Positions 23,596 through 33,791 of a stretch of DNA of 64,000 bases are shown one piece after another. The translations under genes and the position numbers were made by a program. This stretch comes from Pseudonocardia sp. N23 (GTDB lineage: Bacteria; Actinomycetota; Actinomycetes; Mycobacteriales; Pseudonocardiaceae), in contig NZ_BEGX01000052.1 of assembly GCF_002583555.1 (NCBI RefSeq), forward strand, positions 452,068-516,067, given 5' to 3'. Position 1 is the first letter of the stretch, and each line of letters begins with the position of its first letter. The notes under the pieces were generated by a model. It was not told the origin of the DNA, ran no database searches, and worked only from the letters and a program-made list of their open reading frames with translations.

Positions 23596-26500
23596 TCAGT
23601 TGACGACGTCGTCGACGGTCATCGAGTCGGAGCCCGGGCGGCTGGACAGGTTGATGCCCAGGTTCGCCGCGGCCCTCTCGAGGTCCTCGTCGTCGGTGTC
23701 GCGCATCTCGATGGCCGCGCCGTCGCTGGACAGCACCTCGACGTTCAGGCACAGGGACTGAAGTTCCTTCAGCAGCACCTTGAACGACTCGGGGATGCCC
23801 GGCTCGGGGATGTTCTCCCCCTTGACGATCGCCTCGTAGACCTTGACCCGGCCCACCACGTCGTCCGACTTGATGGTGAGCAGCTCCTGCAGCGTGTATG
23901 CCGCGCCGTAGGCCTGCATCGCCCAGCACTCCATCTCACCGAAGCGCTGGCCACCGAACTGGGCCTTACCGCCGAGCGGCTGCTGGGTGATCATCGAGTA
24001 CGGGCCCGTGGAACGTGCGTGGATCTTGTCGTCCACCAGGTGAGCCAGCTTCAGGATGTACATGTAGCCGACGGCGACGGGGAACGGGTAGGGCTCCCCC
24101 GAACGGCCGTCGAGCAGCTGCGCCTTGCCGTCCGGGCCGACCATGCGGTCGCCGTCGCGGTTCGGCAGCGTCGACGAGAGCAGTCCGGTGATCTCCTGCT
24201 CCTTGGCGCCGTCGAACACCGGCGTGGCCGTGTTCGTGTTCGGCGGCACGGAGTAGAGCTCGTCGGGCATCTTCGACGCCCAGTCCGGCTTGCCCTCGAT
24301 GTCCCAGCCGGACTTGGCGATCCACCCGAGGTGGGTCTCCAGGACCTGGCCGATGTTCATCCGTCGCGGAACACCGTGGGTGTTCAGGATGATGTCGACG
24401 GGCGTGCCGTCCGGCAGGAAGGGCATGTCCTCGGCAGGAAGGATCTTGCCGATGACGCCCTTGTTGCCGTGCCGGCCGGCGAGCTTGTCGCCGTCCTGGA
24501 TCTTGCGCTTCTGGGCGACGTAGACCCGGACCAGCTCGTTGACACCCGGCGCCAGCTCGTCGTCGTCGTCGCGGGAGAAGACCCGGATGCCGATGACCTT
24601 GCCGTTCTCGCCGTGCGGGACCTTGAGCGAGGTGTCGCGGACCTCGCGCGCCTTCTCACCGAAGATCGCGCGGAGCAGGCGCTCCTCCGGGGTCAGCTCG
24701 GTCTCGCCCTTGGGCGTGACCTTGCCGACCAGGATGTCGCCGGGCTGCACCTCGGCGCCGATCCGGATGATGCCGCGCTCGTCGAGGTCGGCCAGGACCT
24801 CCTCGGAGACGTTCGGGATGTCCCGGGTGATCTCCTCGGCGCCCAGCTTGGTGTCGCGGGCGTCGATCTCGTGCTCCTCGATGTGGATCGACGTCAAGAC
24901 GTCGTCCTGCACCAGGCGCTGCGAGAGGATGATCGCGTCCTCGTAGTTGTGGCCCTCCCACGGCATGATCGCCACGAGCAGGTTCTTGCCCAGGGCCATC
25001 TCGCCGTTCTCGGTGCACGGACCGTCGGCCAGGACCTGCCCGACCTCGACCCGCTGTCCCTCGTCGACGATGGGCTTCTGGTTGTTGCAGGTGCCCTGGT
25101 TCGACCGGCGGAACTTGTTGAGCCGGTAGGTCTGGCGGGTGCCCTCGTCGGCCATGACGGTGATGTAGTCGGCGCACAGCTCCTCGACCACACCCGCCTT
25201 CTCGGCCACGAGCACGTCGCCCGCGTCGACCGCGGCACGCAGCTCCATGCCCGTACCGACGAGCGGCGACTCGCTGCGCAGCAGCGGGACCGACTGACGC
25301 TGCATGTTCGCGCCCATGAGGGCACGGTTCGCGTCGTCGTGCTCGAGGAACGGGATGAGCGCCGTCGCGACCGAGACCATCTGCCGCGGCGAGACGTCGA
25401 TGTACTCGACGCCCGTCGGGGCGATGTAGTCGACCTCGCCGCCCTTGCGGCGGACCAGGACGCGCTCCTCGGTGAAGGTGCCGTCGTCGTTCAGCGGCGC
25501 GTTGGCCTGCGCGACGACGTAGCGGTCCTCCTCGTCGGCGGTCAGGTAGTCGATCTGCTCCGTCACGACACCCTCGACGACCTTGCGGTACGGGGTCTGG
25601 ATGAAGCCGAACGGGTTGACCTGCGCGAACGTCGACAGCGAGCCGATCAGGCCGATGTTCGGGCCTTCAGGGGTCTCGATCGGGCACATGCGGCCGTAGT
25701 GCGACGGGTGCACGTCGCGGACCTCGAAGCCCGCCCGCTCACGCGACAGACCACCCGGGCCCAGCGCGGACAGACGCCGCTTGTGCGTCAGGCCGGCCAG
25801 CGGGTTGTGCTGGTCCATGAACTGCGAGAGCTGCGACGTGCCGAAGAACTCCTTGATCGCGGCCACGACAGGCCGGATGTTGATCAGGGTCTGCGGCGTG
25901 ATCGCCTCGACGTCCTGCGTCGTCATGCGCTCGCGGACGACACGCTCCATCCGGGACAGGCCGACACGGACCTGGTTCTGGATGAGCTCGCCGACGGTGC
26001 GCAGGCGACGGTTGCCGAAGTGGTCGATGTCGTCGGTCTCGACGGGAATGGTCTCCCCGGGGATGCCGGCGGCACCGGTGCCGCCACCGGGCATCGAGGT
26101 CTCACCGGCGTGCAGCCGGACGAGGTACTCGATGGTGGTGGCGATGTCCTCCTCGGTCAGCGTGCCCGTCGACTTCTCGATGGCCAGGCCGAGCTTCTTG
26201 TTGGCCTTGTACCGGCCGACCTTGGCGAGGTCGTAGCGCTTGTCCTTGAAGAACAGGTTCTCCAGGAGCGTCTGCGCGCTCTCGCGGGTGGGCGGTTCGC
26301 CCGGACGCAGCTTGCGGTAGATGTCGAGCAGGGCCTCGTCCTGCCCGGCGGTGTGGTCCTTCTCCAACGTGGCCATGATCGTCTCGGAGAAACCGAAACG
26401 CTCCTGGATCCGCTCGTTGGTCCAGCCGAGTGCCTTGAGCAGCACCGTGACCGGCTGCCGGCGCTTGCGGTCGATGCGGACACCGACGGTGTCGCGCTTG

Positions 26501-27123
26501 TCGACGTCGAACTCGAGCCAGGCGCCACGGCTGGGGATGACCTTGACCGAGTAGACGTCCTTCTCGGTCGTCTTGTCGATGTTGTGGTCGAAGTACACGC
26601 CGGGCGAGCGCACGAGCTGCGACACGACGACGCGCTCGGTGCCGTTGATGATGAAGGTGCCCTTGTCGGTCATCACGGGGAAGTCACCCATGAACACCGT
26701 CTGGCTCTTGATCTCGCCAGTGGTGTTGTTGGTGAACTCCGCGGTGACGAACAGCGGGGCGCCGTAGGTCATGTCCTTGTCGCGGCACTCCTCGACGGAG
26801 GCCTTGACCTCGTCGAAGCGGGGGTCCGAGAACGACAGGGACATGGAACCGGAGAAGTCCTCGATCGGAGAAATCTCCGTGAGGATCTCCTCGAGACCAC
26901 CGGCCGGGCTCTCGTCACCGGCGTCGATTCGACGCTGGAACCAGTTCTCGCTCCCGATCAGCCATTCGAACGACTGGATCTGGAGGTCGAGCAGGTCGGG
27001 CACCTCGAGCGGTTCGCGGATCTTCGCGAACGACACCCGGGTCGGCGCACCCGGGAAACTCGGGTTTGCCGAGACGGCGGAGCCGGGGGTCGCAGTGGTC
27101 ACGGTGGCGCGGGAGACAGCCAA
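23596..27123 (-). CDS. rpoB: DNA-directed RNA polymerase subunit beta
   Basis: Beta subunit, 1175 residues, covering the usual length from [18 protein letters not shown] to the C-terminal [19 protein letters not shown]. The rifampicin pocket reads [20 protein letters not shown] followed by [11 protein letters not shown]. The residues matching E. coli D516, H526 and S531 are all the sensitive type, so no target-based rifamycin resistance is predicted. The first 25 residues are a variable Ala/Thr/Ser-rich tail, so the exact start is less sure than the rest. Two sigma-A-like promoters lie 240-340 bp upstream. Confidence 0.98.
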   Translation of the reverse strand: MAVSRATVTTATPGSAVSANPSFPGAPTRVSFAKIREPLEVPDLLDLQIQSFEWLIGSENWFQRRIDAGDESPAGGLEEILTEISPIEDFSGSMSLSFSDPRFDEVKASVEECRDKDMTYGAPLFVTAEFTNNTTGEIKSQTVFMGDFPVMTDKGTFIINGTERVVVSQLVRSPGVYFDHNIDKTTEKDVYSVKVIPSRGAWLEFDVDKRDTVGVRIDRKRRQPVTVLLKALGWTNERIQERFGFSETIMATLEKDHTAGQDEALLDIYRKLRPGEPPTRESAQTLLENLFFKDKRYDLAKVGRYKANKKLGLAIEKSTGTLTEEDIATTIEYLVRLHAGETSMPGGGTGAAGIPGETIPVETDDIDHFGNRRLRTVGELIQNQVRVGLSRMERVVRERMTTQDVEAITPQTLINIRPVVAAIKEFFGTSQLSQFMDQHNPLAGLTHKRRLSALGPGGLSRERAGFEVRDVHPSHYGRMCPIETPEGPNIGLIGSLSTFAQVNPFGFIQTPYRKVVEGVVTEQIDYLTADEEDRYVVAQANAPLNDDGTFTEERVLVRRKGGEVDYIAPTGVEYIDVSPRQMVSVATALIPFLEHDDANRALMGANMQRQSVPLLRSESPLVGTGMELRAAVDAGDVLVAEKAGVVEELCADYITVMADEGTRQTYRLNKFRRSNQGTCNNQKPIVDEGQRVEVGQVLADGPCTENGEMALGKNLLVAIMPWEGHNYEDAIILSQRLVQDDVLTSIHIEEHEIDARDTKLGAEEITRDIPNVSEEVLADLDERGIIRIGAEVQPGDILVGKVTPKGETELTPEERLLRAIFGEKAREVRDTSLKVPHGENGKVIGIRVFSRDDDDELAPGVNELVRVYVAQKRKIQDGDKLAGRHGNKGVIGKILPAEDMPFLPDGTPVDIILNTHGVPRRMNIGQVLETHLGWIAKSGWDIEGKPDWASKMPDELYSVPPNTNTATPVFDGAKEQEITGLLSSTLPNRDGDRMVGPDGKAQLLDGRSGEPYPFPVAVGYMYILKLAHLVDDKIHARSTGPYSMITQQPLGGKAQFGGQRFGEMECWAMQAYGAAYTLQELLTIKSDDVVGRVKVYEAIVKGENIPEPGIPESFKVLLKELQSLCLNVEVLSSDGAAIEMRDTDDEDLERAAANLGINLSSRPGSDSMTVDDVVN

Positions 27124-27360
27124 GATGCGTCCTTCCGAGAACTACGCTCTCGTCTGGCGTACACCGGGCCTCAGGCGCTACCGTCTGGTCGTCCCGCTCC
27201 GTGCAGGCGATCGTCGGGCTGGTCGAGGATCGATGGACGCCGTCTGTGTTGTCGACGCGACGCCTCTGGCCAGGTTCCGAGTCCGCGGCCGGAACCATCC
27301 CTGATGGGGAGCTCTCGACAGCGCGCACACGTCACCTGGGCGGAGGCAGCGCAAAGAGGC

Positions 27361-27389
27361 AGTCTAGCCGCAAACGCAGCCGCTGTCGA
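27361..27389 (-). promoter_or_regulatory. Proximal rpoB promoter
   Basis: On the minus strand, -35 TCGACA (27384-27389) and -10 TAGACT (27361-27366) are separated by exactly 17 bp. Transcription would start near 27354, about 230 bases before the rpoB ATG. The match is 5/6 at -35, with a good -10. Confidence 0.65.
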
Positions 27390-27432
27390 GATGGGTATCC
27401 AAGCCTCGCGGCAAGGGAACCACCGAGACCTA

Positions 27433-27461
27433 AGAGTGACCTGACAGGCGCACCGAGTCAA
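27433..27461 (-). promoter_or_regulatory. Distal candidate rpoB promoter
   Basis: On the minus strand, -35 TTGACT (27456-27461) and -10 CACTCT (27433-27438) have a 17-bp spacer. The -10 resembles the TACTCT of the rpsL promoter but with C in the first position. Two tandem promoters before rpoB would fit the high and adjustable demand for polymerase. Confidence 0.45.
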
Positions 27462-27792
27462 GGCTCTACCCGTCGGTAAGTGGTCCCTTTCGCCGGACGA
27501 CCGGCAACCACCACCGTTGAGCGGTGCGCCGGACCGCAGTGTCCCGGCCTGCGAGAACCCCTCGTCAAGGCCTGCCTACCGCCCGTCGGGTCGGCCTCGT
27601 CCGCGACCCGACCGCTCGTCCACGCGACAGGCGGTACGCCCGGAGGCCACCGACCACCATGGTCACGCTCCGCGACGGGGCGCCTTGACACCGCACCGGG
27701 GGCGGCTGACGATCGGCCGCGATGGCCGATGCAGGTGCATCAGTCGTCCTGGACGGCGACGCGGTGGTCGCCGCCGAGAGCGAAGGAGCCCG
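27462..27792. other. Divergent intergenic stretch before the acyl-CoA ligase, no gene seen
   Basis: The 331 bp between the rpoB promoters and the ligase start hold the presumed ligase promoter. The ligase frame is open from 27517, but that part is Arg/Pro-rich and unlike AMP-binding enzymes. An AAGGAG ribosome site at 27783-27788 fixes the start at 27793. No further feature is clear. Confidence 0.5.
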
Positions 27793-29472
27793 ATGACCGC
27801 GTACGCCGACAAGCCGTGGACAGCGCTCTACGAGGCGGGGAAGCCGGACACCGTCACGGCCGGCCACTCCGACGCCCTGAGCATGTTCCGCGCAGGCGTC
27901 GAGGCCGACCGCGACGGCATCGCGATCCACTACTTCGACGCCGGCCTCACCCGCCGCGACGTCGACACCCTCTCCGACGCCCTCGCGTGCGCCCTGCTCG
28001 ACGCCGGACTCGGACGCGGCGGCCGGGTGGCCCTCTACCTGCAGAACGTGCCGCAGTTCGTGATCGGGCTCGTCGCCGTCTGGAAGGCGGGCGGCATCGC
28101 GGTCTCGGTCAACCCGATGAACCGCGAACGCGAGGTCGAGCTCCTCCTGAACGACTCGGGCTCGACGATCCTGCTGACCCTGGAGTCGCTCTACCGCGAC
28201 GTCGCCGCGTCGGTCGTGGAGCGCACGCCGGTCCGCACCGTCATCACCACCTCGGAGCTGGAGTTCCAGTCCCGCAACGACTCCCGGCTCTTCGCGGGTG
28301 TCGTGCGCATCCCTGCGGCCGAGCAGACCGCGCCCGACGGGGTGTCCGTCGTGGACCTGGCCGAGCTCCTCGACCGCTTCCGCGGCACCGTCCCTCCCCC
28401 GGTGACGCTCGCGGCCGACGACGTCGCGATGCTCACCTACACCTCGGGCACCACCGGTCCACCCAAGGGCGCCATGAACGGCCACGGCAACATGACGTTC
28501 AACGCCGAGGCGTTCCGGCAGTGGTGCTCCATCGGACCCGACGACGGCATCTTCGGGGTGGCGCCGCTGTTCCACATCACCGGCCTCGTCGCCGACGTCG
28601 CGCTCTCGATGCTCACCCGCGCCCCCCTCGTACTGTTCCACCGCTTCGAGCCGTCGGTCGCCCTCGACGCCATCCGCGAGCACCGCCCGACGTTCACCGT
28701 CGCGTCCATCACCGTGTTCATCGCGCTGATGAACACCGAGGGCGCCACCGCCGACGACTTCTCCTCGATGACCAAGCTGTGGTCGGGCGGGGCGCCCATC
28801 CCGCCGTCGACCGTCGACGCCTTCGAGCGGCAGTTCGGCCGCTACGTCCACAACATCTACGGCCTCACCGAGACCACCTCGCCCAGCCACGCCGTGCCCT
28901 ACGGCGCGACCGCGCCCGTCGACGAGGCGTCCGGAGCGCTCTCGGTCGGCCTGCCCTGGTTCGCCACCGGCTCCCGCATCGTCGGCGACGAGGGCGACGA
29001 ACTGCCGCCCGGCGAGGCGGGCGAGATCGCCATCAGCGGGCCGCAGGTCGTCGCCGGTTACTGGGACAAGCCCGAGGCGACCGCGCAGACGTTCCCGGAC
29101 GGGGAGCTGCGTACCGGCGACGTCGGGTACATGGACGACAAGGGCTGGTTCTACATCGTCGACCGCAAGAAGGACCAGATCAACGCCGGCGGGTACAAGG
29201 TGTGGCCGCGCGAGGTCGAGGACGTGCTCTACGAGCACGAGGCCGTGCGGGAGGCCGCGGTCGTCGGCGTCCCGGACCCCTACCGCGGCGAGACGGTCAA
29301 GGCGTTCGTGAGCCTGCGTCCCGGGCACGCCGTGTCGCCCGAGGAGCTCATCGCCTTCGCCAAGGGGCGGATGGCGGCCTACAAGTACCCGCGCCAGGTC
29401 GAGATCATCGACGAGATCCCCAAGACGGCGTCGGGCAAGCTGCTGCGCCGAGAGCTGCGCGGCCGCACCTGA
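27793..29472 (+). CDS. AMP-dependent acyl-CoA synthetase/ligase
   Basis: Class I adenylate-forming enzyme that activates a carboxylic acid as the acyl-AMP and then the CoA thioester. The 559-residue protein has the P-loop-like motif YTSGTTGPPKG at about 216-226, NIYGLTETTSPSHA (A5), RTGDVGYMDDKGWFYIVDRKKD (A7-A8), and the catalytic lysine at about 549 in PKTASGKLLRREL (A10). The start is set by the AAGGAG site five bases upstream of ATG 27793. The closest general class is long- or medium-chain fatty acyl or aryl acid ligases; substrate is not predictable. It stands alone on the plus strand between the rpoBC and rplJL operons and ends at a bidirectional hairpin. Confidence 0.92.
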   Translation: MTAYADKPWTALYEAGKPDTVTAGHSDALSMFRAGVEADRDGIAIHYFDAGLTRRDVDTLSDALACALLDAGLGRGGRVALYLQNVPQFVIGLVAVWKAGGIAVSVNPMNREREVELLLNDSGSTILLTLESLYRDVAASVVERTPVRTVITTSELEFQSRNDSRLFAGVVRIPAAEQTAPDGVSVVDLAELLDRFRGTVPPPVTLAADDVAMLTYTSGTTGPPKGAMNGHGNMTFNAEAFRQWCSIGPDDGIFGVAPLFHITGLVADVALSMLTRAPLVLFHRFEPSVALDAIREHRPTFTVASITVFIALMNTEGATADDFSSMTKLWSGGAPIPPSTVDAFERQFGRYVHNIYGLTETTSPSHAVPYGATAPVDEASGALSVGLPWFATGSRIVGDEGDELPPGEAGEIAISGPQVVAGYWDKPEATAQTFPDGELRTGDVGYMDDKGWFYIVDRKKDQINAGGYKVWPREVEDVLYEHEAVREAAVVGVPDPYRGETVKAFVSLRPGHAVSPEELIAFAKGRMAAYKYPRQVEIIDEIPKTASGKLLRRELRGRT

Positions 29473-29486
29473 CGGCTCCGGGAGCG

Positions 29487-29523
29487 CCGAAGGGCGGCAC
29501 CGGGTTCCGGTGCCGCCCTTCGG
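29487..29523. terminator. Bidirectional terminator (17-bp perfect stem)
   Basis: A perfect 17-bp stem (29487-29503 with 29507-29523) with a 3-base loop lies between the convergent acyl-CoA ligase and rplL. It is 14 bases past the ligase stop and 20 bases past the rplL stop, so it probably ends both transcripts. Confidence 0.8.
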
Positions 29524-29543
29524 ACGGTGGAGCGGGAGCGACG

Positions 29544-29933
29544 TCAGCTCAGGCTGACCTTCGCGCCGGCCTCCTCGAGCTTGGTCTTCGCGGCCTCGGC
29601 GGCGTCCTTGGCGACACCCTCGAGGATCGGCTTCGGGGCCGACTCGACGAGGTCCTTGGCCTCCTTGAGGCCCAGGCCCGAGACGAGCTCGCGGACGACC
29701 TTGATGACCTGGATCTTCTTGTCGCCGGCGGCGTCGAGGACGACGTTGAACTCGTCCTTCTCGGCCTCGGCCTCGGCCGGCGCACCGGCGGGGCCGGCGG
29801 CGGCGGCGACCGCGACGGGCGCGGCGGCGGTGACGTCGAAGGTCTCCTCGAACTTCTTCACGAACTCCGACAGCTCGATGAGCGTCAGGTCCTTGAAGGC
29901 CTCGAGCAGGTCGTCGGTGGACAGCTTCGCCAT
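29544..29933 (-). CDS. rplL: 50S ribosomal protein L7/L12
   Basis: Forms the flexible stalk that recruits translation GTPases. The 129-residue protein begins [30 protein letters not shown] (the L10-binding dimer domain). It then has an Ala/Pro/Gly hinge and the C-terminal domain [20 protein letters not shown] with the [12 protein letters not shown] factor-binding helix. The ATG at 29933 is the conserved start; 21 upstream in-frame codons are not conserved. It is 66 bp downstream of rplJ. Confidence 0.97.
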   Translation of the reverse strand: MAKLSTDDLLEAFKDLTLIELSEFVKKFEETFDVTAAAPVAVAAAAGPAGAPAEAEAEKDEFNVVLDAAGDKKIQVIKVVRELVSGLGLKEAKDLVESAPKPILEGVAKDAAEAAKTKLEEAGAKVSLS

Positions 29934-29999
29934 GATCGGCTCTCTTTCTGCGGGTGGAGCACTACGGGTGGGGGTGGTCGGCTCGCGCCGGGCCACGTA

Positions 30000-30581
30000 C
30001 TACTCGGACGCCTCGGCGGGCGCCTCGGCAGCGGCATCGGCGGCGGGCGCCTCGGCGGCCCCACCCTCCTCGGCACGCTTGTCGGCCAGTGCCTGCGCGA
30101 GACGCGCGACCTGCGACGCGGGGGCCGCGAACAGCCCGGCCGCCTTGCTCAGGTTCGCCTTCATCGCGCCGGCCAGCTTGGCCAGCAGGACCTCGCGGGA
30201 CTCCAGCTCTGCGAGCTGGTTGACCTCGGCGACGGTCAGCGGGCGACCGTCCATGAAGCCGCCCTTGATCACCAGGCCCTGGTGCGTCTTGGCGAAGTCG
30301 CGCAGCGCCTTGGCCGCGTCGACCGGCTCGCCCTTGACGAACGCGATGGCGGTGGGGCCGCTGAGCAACGCGTCGAGACCCTCGACGCCTGCGTCCGCGG
30401 CCGCCCGCTTCACCAGGGTGTTCTTGGCGACGCGGTACGTGGCGTCCGGGCCGAGCGAGCGGCGCAGCTCGGTGAGCTGGGCCATGCTGAGGCCGCGGTA
30501 CTCGGTGACGACCGAGGCGGTCGCGCCCCGGAACCGGTTGGCGATGTCGTCGACCGCTTCGACCTTGTCGGGTCGTGCCAT
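30000..30581 (-). CDS. rplJ: 50S ribosomal protein L10
   Basis: Stalk base that binds 23S rRNA and carries L7/L12 dimers through its C-terminal helix. The 193 residues begin [20 protein letters not shown], and the core [13 protein letters not shown] is diagnostic. The tail is Ala/Glu/Pro-rich. The ATG at 30581 has a GAGGAGG-type site just upstream. The frame remains open far upstream through the mce genes, but only this part is L10. It is probably autoregulated through the leader at 30582-30800. Confidence 0.97.
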   Translation of the reverse strand: MARPDKVEAVDDIANRFRGATASVVTEYRGLSMAQLTELRRSLGPDATYRVAKNTLVKRAAADAGVEGLDALLSGPTAIAFVKGEPVDAAKALRDFAKTHQGLVIKGGFMDGRPLTVAEVNQLAELESREVLLAKLAGAMKANLSKAAGLFAAPASQVARLAQALADKRAEEGGAAEAPAADAAAEAPAEASE

Positions 30582-30599
30582 CCCTGTGCCTCCTCTCGG

Positions 30600-30802
30600 T
30601 GTCGGTGCGATCCACCGCTTCCGACTCCCGAGAAACACGAACGCCCCGGCGCAAGGAGCGCACGGGGCGTACAGGCACGACATGCCCGGAACCTCGTCCT
30701 CCTGCGCGGGTCGCCCGTTGGTACGGGACCTTCGTACGGTGCCGGGACGCTTACCCCGGACCCGCAGACCTGCGGTCTTCGGTGGAACCGTCGGCCAGCA
30801 TA
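30600..30802 (-). promoter_or_regulatory. rplJ-rplL promoter and L10-type leader
   Basis: A -10 box TATGCT on the minus strand (30797-30802) would start transcription near 30789, giving a leader of about 210 bases. The leader contains a stem with perfect 8-base arms at 30641-30648 and 30663-30670, followed by a T-rich GTTCGTGTTTCTC, resembling an attenuator. Upstream is a second dyad around CGTACGAAGGTCCCGTAC (about 30721-30739). Control of rplJL by L10 binding to its own leader is established in bacteria; applying it here is inference. The -35 is poor. Confidence 0.45.
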
Positions 30803-30815
30803 CGTGTCCGGCCGC

Positions 30816-30855
30816 GAGCCCCGTCGGCCGGGGCCCACGGGCCGGACCGGGGCTC
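30816..30855 (-). terminator. Candidate terminator of the mce operon
   Basis: Arms GAGCCCCG (30816-30823) and CGGGGCTC (30848-30855) enclose a second inner GGCC pair, making an imperfect long hairpin. The upstream arm includes part of the last mce-associated gene's stop codon. It sits just before the rplJ promoter, where the long mce transcript should stop. Confidence 0.4.
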
Positions 30856-31861
30856 AGACGACCTGGACGTCGGCGATCTTCCAGACCCCGTCGACGAGCT
30901 TGCCCGTGACCGTGAGCCGGCCTGCCGACGCCGCCTGGGTCTGCCCGTCGCTCGCCGCGGCCTTGGTGGCCTGCTGGTCGACGAAGACGACCGCGACCGC
31001 GGTGTCGCCGTGGATCTCGCGGACGGCGATCTGGGAGATCGTGGCGCTCACGACGGCCTGCTGCTGCGTCCCGAGGGCGCGGACCTGCTCGAACAGCTTG
31101 TCGTAGTCGGCCTGGAAGTCGGGGGTGATGACGTCGCGGGCGGCCTTCTCGTTCTGGTCGAGGCGGGTGTAGTCGAACGAGTAGACCTTCTTCACCGCGT
31201 CGCCGAGCTGCTGGGACACCTGTGCTGTGGTGGCGACGTCGACGAGCGCGGTGTTCTCGGCCGCGGCGGAGTGCGCGGTGCGCCACCACGAGACGCCCAG
31301 GAACGCCGCCGCGGCGAACAGCAGGACGGCGACGGCTGCGACGACCGCCGCCGCCTTCCGCGTCGTGGCGACGGGGAGCCGCGAGATCACGGACCGCGTC
31401 CGACGCGTCCCGCCGTCGGCACGCTCCTTCCCCTCCTCCGGATCGACGGTGTCGGACCCGGTGCCGGGGGCCTCCGCGTCGGTGTCGGACCGCAGGGAGC
31501 CGGTGTCGGGAACCGGGGCGTCGGCCCCGGAGGCCAGGGCGTCGGTGACAGCAGCCGGGTCCTCGGCGGCAGGAGCCGGGGCGTCGGTGACAGGAGCCGG
31601 GCCCTCGACCGCGGGGGCCGCGGTGCGCGCCATGCGGGTCGGGAGGACCGACGCGATCCCCCGGGGCCTCGACGGGCGGCGGGCCGGCGCGGTGCGGGCC
31701 GACCCGTCGGCCTCGGGGGCGACGGGGCCGGCCTCGGGCTCCGTCGCGCGGGCCTCGACCGCGCTCTCCTCGGCGGGGCGCGACGTGGTGCCGGCGGGGA
31801 CGCGGCCGGCGACGCGGGGCGCGCGGACTCCGGCCGGGCGGCGGCGGTGGTTCGGGGGCAT
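30854..31861 (-). CDS. Mce-associated membrane protein (distal)
   Basis: A 335-residue protein with a long disordered Pro/Ala/Glu/Asp-rich cytoplasmic segment (1-160), one membrane helix at about 169-192, and an external domain containing [35 protein letters not shown] and [10 protein letters not shown] near the C-terminus. That layout matches Mas/OmamA-type proteins, which in mycobacteria stabilise Mce complexes. It is the last gene of the mce operon, 59 bp after its shorter paralogue. The acidic, repeat-like N-terminal part is unusually long for the family. It begins with ATG; a GTG at residue 12 is possible. Confidence 0.8.
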   Translation of the reverse strand: MPPNHRRRPAGVRAPRVAGRVPAGTTSRPAEESAVEARATEPEAGPVAPEADGSARTAPARRPSRPRGIASVLPTRMARTAAPAVEGPAPVTDAPAPAAEDPAAVTDALASGADAPVPDTGSLRSDTDAEAPGTGSDTVDPEEGKERADGGTRRTRSVISRLPVATTRKAAAVVAAVAVLLFAAAAFLGVSWWRTAHSAAAENTALVDVATTAQVSQQLGDAVKKVYSFDYTRLDQNEKAARDVITPDFQADYDKLFEQVRALGTQQQAVVSATISQIAVREIHGDTAVAVVFVDQQATKAAASDGQTQAASAGRLTVTGKLVDGVWKIADVQVV

Positions 31862-31920
31862 GTCGGTGACCTCCTGGGAGTCGGTCGACCTCGGGGACCG
31901 GGACGGGGCACGGGACCGGC

Positions 31921-32481
31921 TCAGCCGGTCGCGCCGCCGACCGGGGCGATCTTGACGACCTTCCAGCCGTCATCGGTGCGCGTCATCTGCATCTGGAGGC
32001 GCTGCCGGGTGGGCGGGGTCCTACCCCCGTCGTCGAGGGCGACGTCCATCCCGACGATCACACGGGCGGTGCCGGCGCGGTCGTCGAGCTCGGCGACGGC
32101 CGCGTCGGTGACCGTGCCGTGCGCGCTCGCCGGGAACTGCCCGATCATCTGCGCGTACTGGTCGTGGCTGGTGCGGAACTCGTCGAGCTGGGCGTCGGTC
32201 GCGACGGCCTCCCAACGGGCGAGGGTGCCGTTCGGGTCGTTCTTGTCGACGGAGGTCACCGTCGTGGCGGCCTGCCGGGCGGCGACGAGCGCGGCGTCCC
32301 GGTCCTCGGAGAGCCGGGTGGTGCCGCTGGTGGCGGCGACGATCCAGAGGATCCCGGTGACGAGCACCAGCGCGGCGCCGACGACGACCGCGACCGAGAG
32401 GCCACGCCGCAGCCGGTCGGGCGGGTTCGTGGGGGGCGCGTCGTCGTCGGCCGGGGGACGTTCCGGGGCCTGCGTCGTCAT
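31921..32481 (-). CDS. Mce-associated membrane protein (proximal)
   Basis: A 186-residue protein with a short Pro/Asp-rich N-terminus, one membrane helix near residues 27-50 ([22 protein letters not shown]), and an external SnoaL-like fold expected for Mce-associated proteins. It follows the last mce gene by 83 bp. ATG 32481 is chosen because GGAG lies six bases upstream; the open frame extends to 32610 without homology. It probably works with the Mce complex in the periplasm-like space. Confidence 0.8.
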   Translation of the reverse strand: MTTQAPERPPADDDAPPTNPPDRLRRGLSVAVVVGAALVLVTGILWIVAATSGTTRLSEDRDAALVAARQAATTVTSVDKNDPNGTLARWEAVATDAQLDEFRTSHDQYAQMIGQFPASAHGTVTDAAVAELDDRAGTARVIVGMDVALDDGGRTPPTRQRLQMQMTRTDDGWKVVKIAPVGGATG

Positions 32482-32564
32482 CGGGCACTCCATCCGGCGG
32501 CGGGGAGCCGGCCATCGGGGACTGCGTTCACTCGACCGAGCACGATGTCGAGGATCATCGCTGG

Positions 32565-33791
32565 TCAGGGTTCGAGGATCTGCGCCGGGGTGGTCAGCGG
32601 GACGCGCCACGGGTCGGGATCGGAGCCGGCGGGGAGGATCTGCCCGTTGCCACCGCTGCGGGTCCCGGGCGGCGGTTTCGGGGTCGAGGCTCGCGGGACG
32701 TTCTGTGCGCCACGGACGTCCGACGAGCTGCCGGGCGGCTCGGCGCAGTAGGCCTTGCCGTTGACGGGGACCTCGGCGACGTCGTTGCCCGGGCGCCGCT
32801 GCGTGGTCTCGTAGCCCTCGGCGCAGACGATGGGGTCGAACAGGTTGACCACGAGGCCGAGGTGGGCTGTGCCGTCCCCGGGGACGGTGGTGTAGCCGCT
32901 GGCGACGACGCCGGGATAGGTGACGAGGAGCTGGCGCAGCCCGGCCTGGCGCGGCTCGGCGACCCGGCTGACGGTGAGCAGGTTGTCGATGACGGTGCCC
33001 AGGCCGCTGCCGCTCTCCGACAGCAGCGCGCTGACCTCCTGCGCCGCCCCTGGTCCGGCTTCGATGAGCCGGCGCAGGTCAGGGTCGGACGTCTTGAGCT
33101 GGGCGGCCAGCAGCGCGAGGTTGCGGCTGAAGTCGGTGAACTGGCCGGCGACGTCGTTCTGGGTGGTGAGGACGGTACGCCCGTCCGACAGCAGTGCGGT
33201 CGTCTGCGGGAGGGCGTCGACGGCGGCGCGGGTGAACTCGTTGCTCGAGTCGAGCAGCTGCTGCAGCGGCTGGGAGGTACCGGCGAACGCGGTCCCGAGC
33301 TGGTCGATGACGGTGCGCAGGGAGTCGAGCGGCACGGAGCGGACGAAGTCGTCGAGGCTGGACACCAGGTCGTCGACGGGGACGGGGACCGAGGTGCGGT
33401 CGACGGGGATGACCGAGCCCGAGGAGAGCATCGTCCCGCCCGCGGTCTGTGGGGTGAGGTCGACGTACTGCTCCCCGATGGCCGACAGGTTGCGGACGGC
33501 GGCGCGCAGGTCGGCCGGGATCTCCGGGGCGGACTTCTCGATGTCGAGGCGGACGTCGACGCCGTCGGGGGTGACGGTGAGGTCACCGACGCGTCCGACG
33601 CTGACGCCGCGGTAGGTGACGTCGGCGCCGGAGAAGATGCCGCCGGAGTCGGCGAGCCTCATGGTGACGGGGTAGGTGGTGGCACCGAAGACGTTGCCGA
33701 GCCCGGCGTAGCGGACGCCGACGTAGCCGACGCCCAGCAGCGTGACGGCGAGCAGCGCGATCAGCTGCAGCCTGATGGTGCGGGTGATCAC
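32565..33791 (-). CDS. Mce family protein, MceF position
   Basis: A 408-residue substrate-binding/channel subunit of the Mce lipid importer. It has an N-terminal membrane anchor (IRLQLIALLAVTLLGVGYVGV), the MCE/MlaD beta-barrel domain at about 35-115 (GVSVGRVGDLTVTPDGVDVRLDI), a long helical region, and a Pro/Gly-rich tail. The GTG start overlaps the preceding gene's stop (GTGA) with GGAGG six bases upstream. It is the sixth MCE-domain gene in order, hence the F position. Confidence 0.9.
   Translation of the reverse strand: MITRTIRLQLIALLAVTLLGVGYVGVRYAGLGNVFGATTYPVTMRLADSGGIFSGADVTYRGVSVGRVGDLTVTPDGVDVRLDIEKSAPEIPADLRAAVRNLSAIGEQYVDLTPQTAGGTMLSSGSVIPVDRTSVPVPVDDLVSSLDDFVRSVPLDSLRTVIDQLGTAFAGTSQPLQQLLDSSNEFTRAAVDALPQTTALLSDGRTVLTTQNDVAGQFTDFSRNLALLAAQLKTSDPDLRRLIEAGPGAAQEVSALLSESGSGLGTVIDNLLTVSRVAEPRQAGLRQLLVTYPGVVASGYTTVPGDGTAHLGLVVNLFDPIVCAEGYETTQRRPGNDVAEVPVNGKAYCAEPPGSSSDVRGAQNVPRASTPKPPPGTRSGGNGQILPAGSDPDPWRVPLTTPAQILEP

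Noticed and set aside
24019..27444. 1141-residue open frame on the plus strand across rpoB
   Set aside because: Antisense shadow of rpoB; composition is typical of reverse-complement GC-rich coding sequence.
27480..31106. 1208-residue plus-strand frame spanning the acyl-CoA ligase, rplL and rplJ
   Set aside because: It overlaps three confirmed genes in other frames or strands and has no protein-like features.
30582..31973. Very long upstream extension of rplJ
   Set aside because: The frame is open for 460 extra codons, but they are antiphase to an Mce-associated gene and lack homology; L10 begins at the conserved MARPDK.
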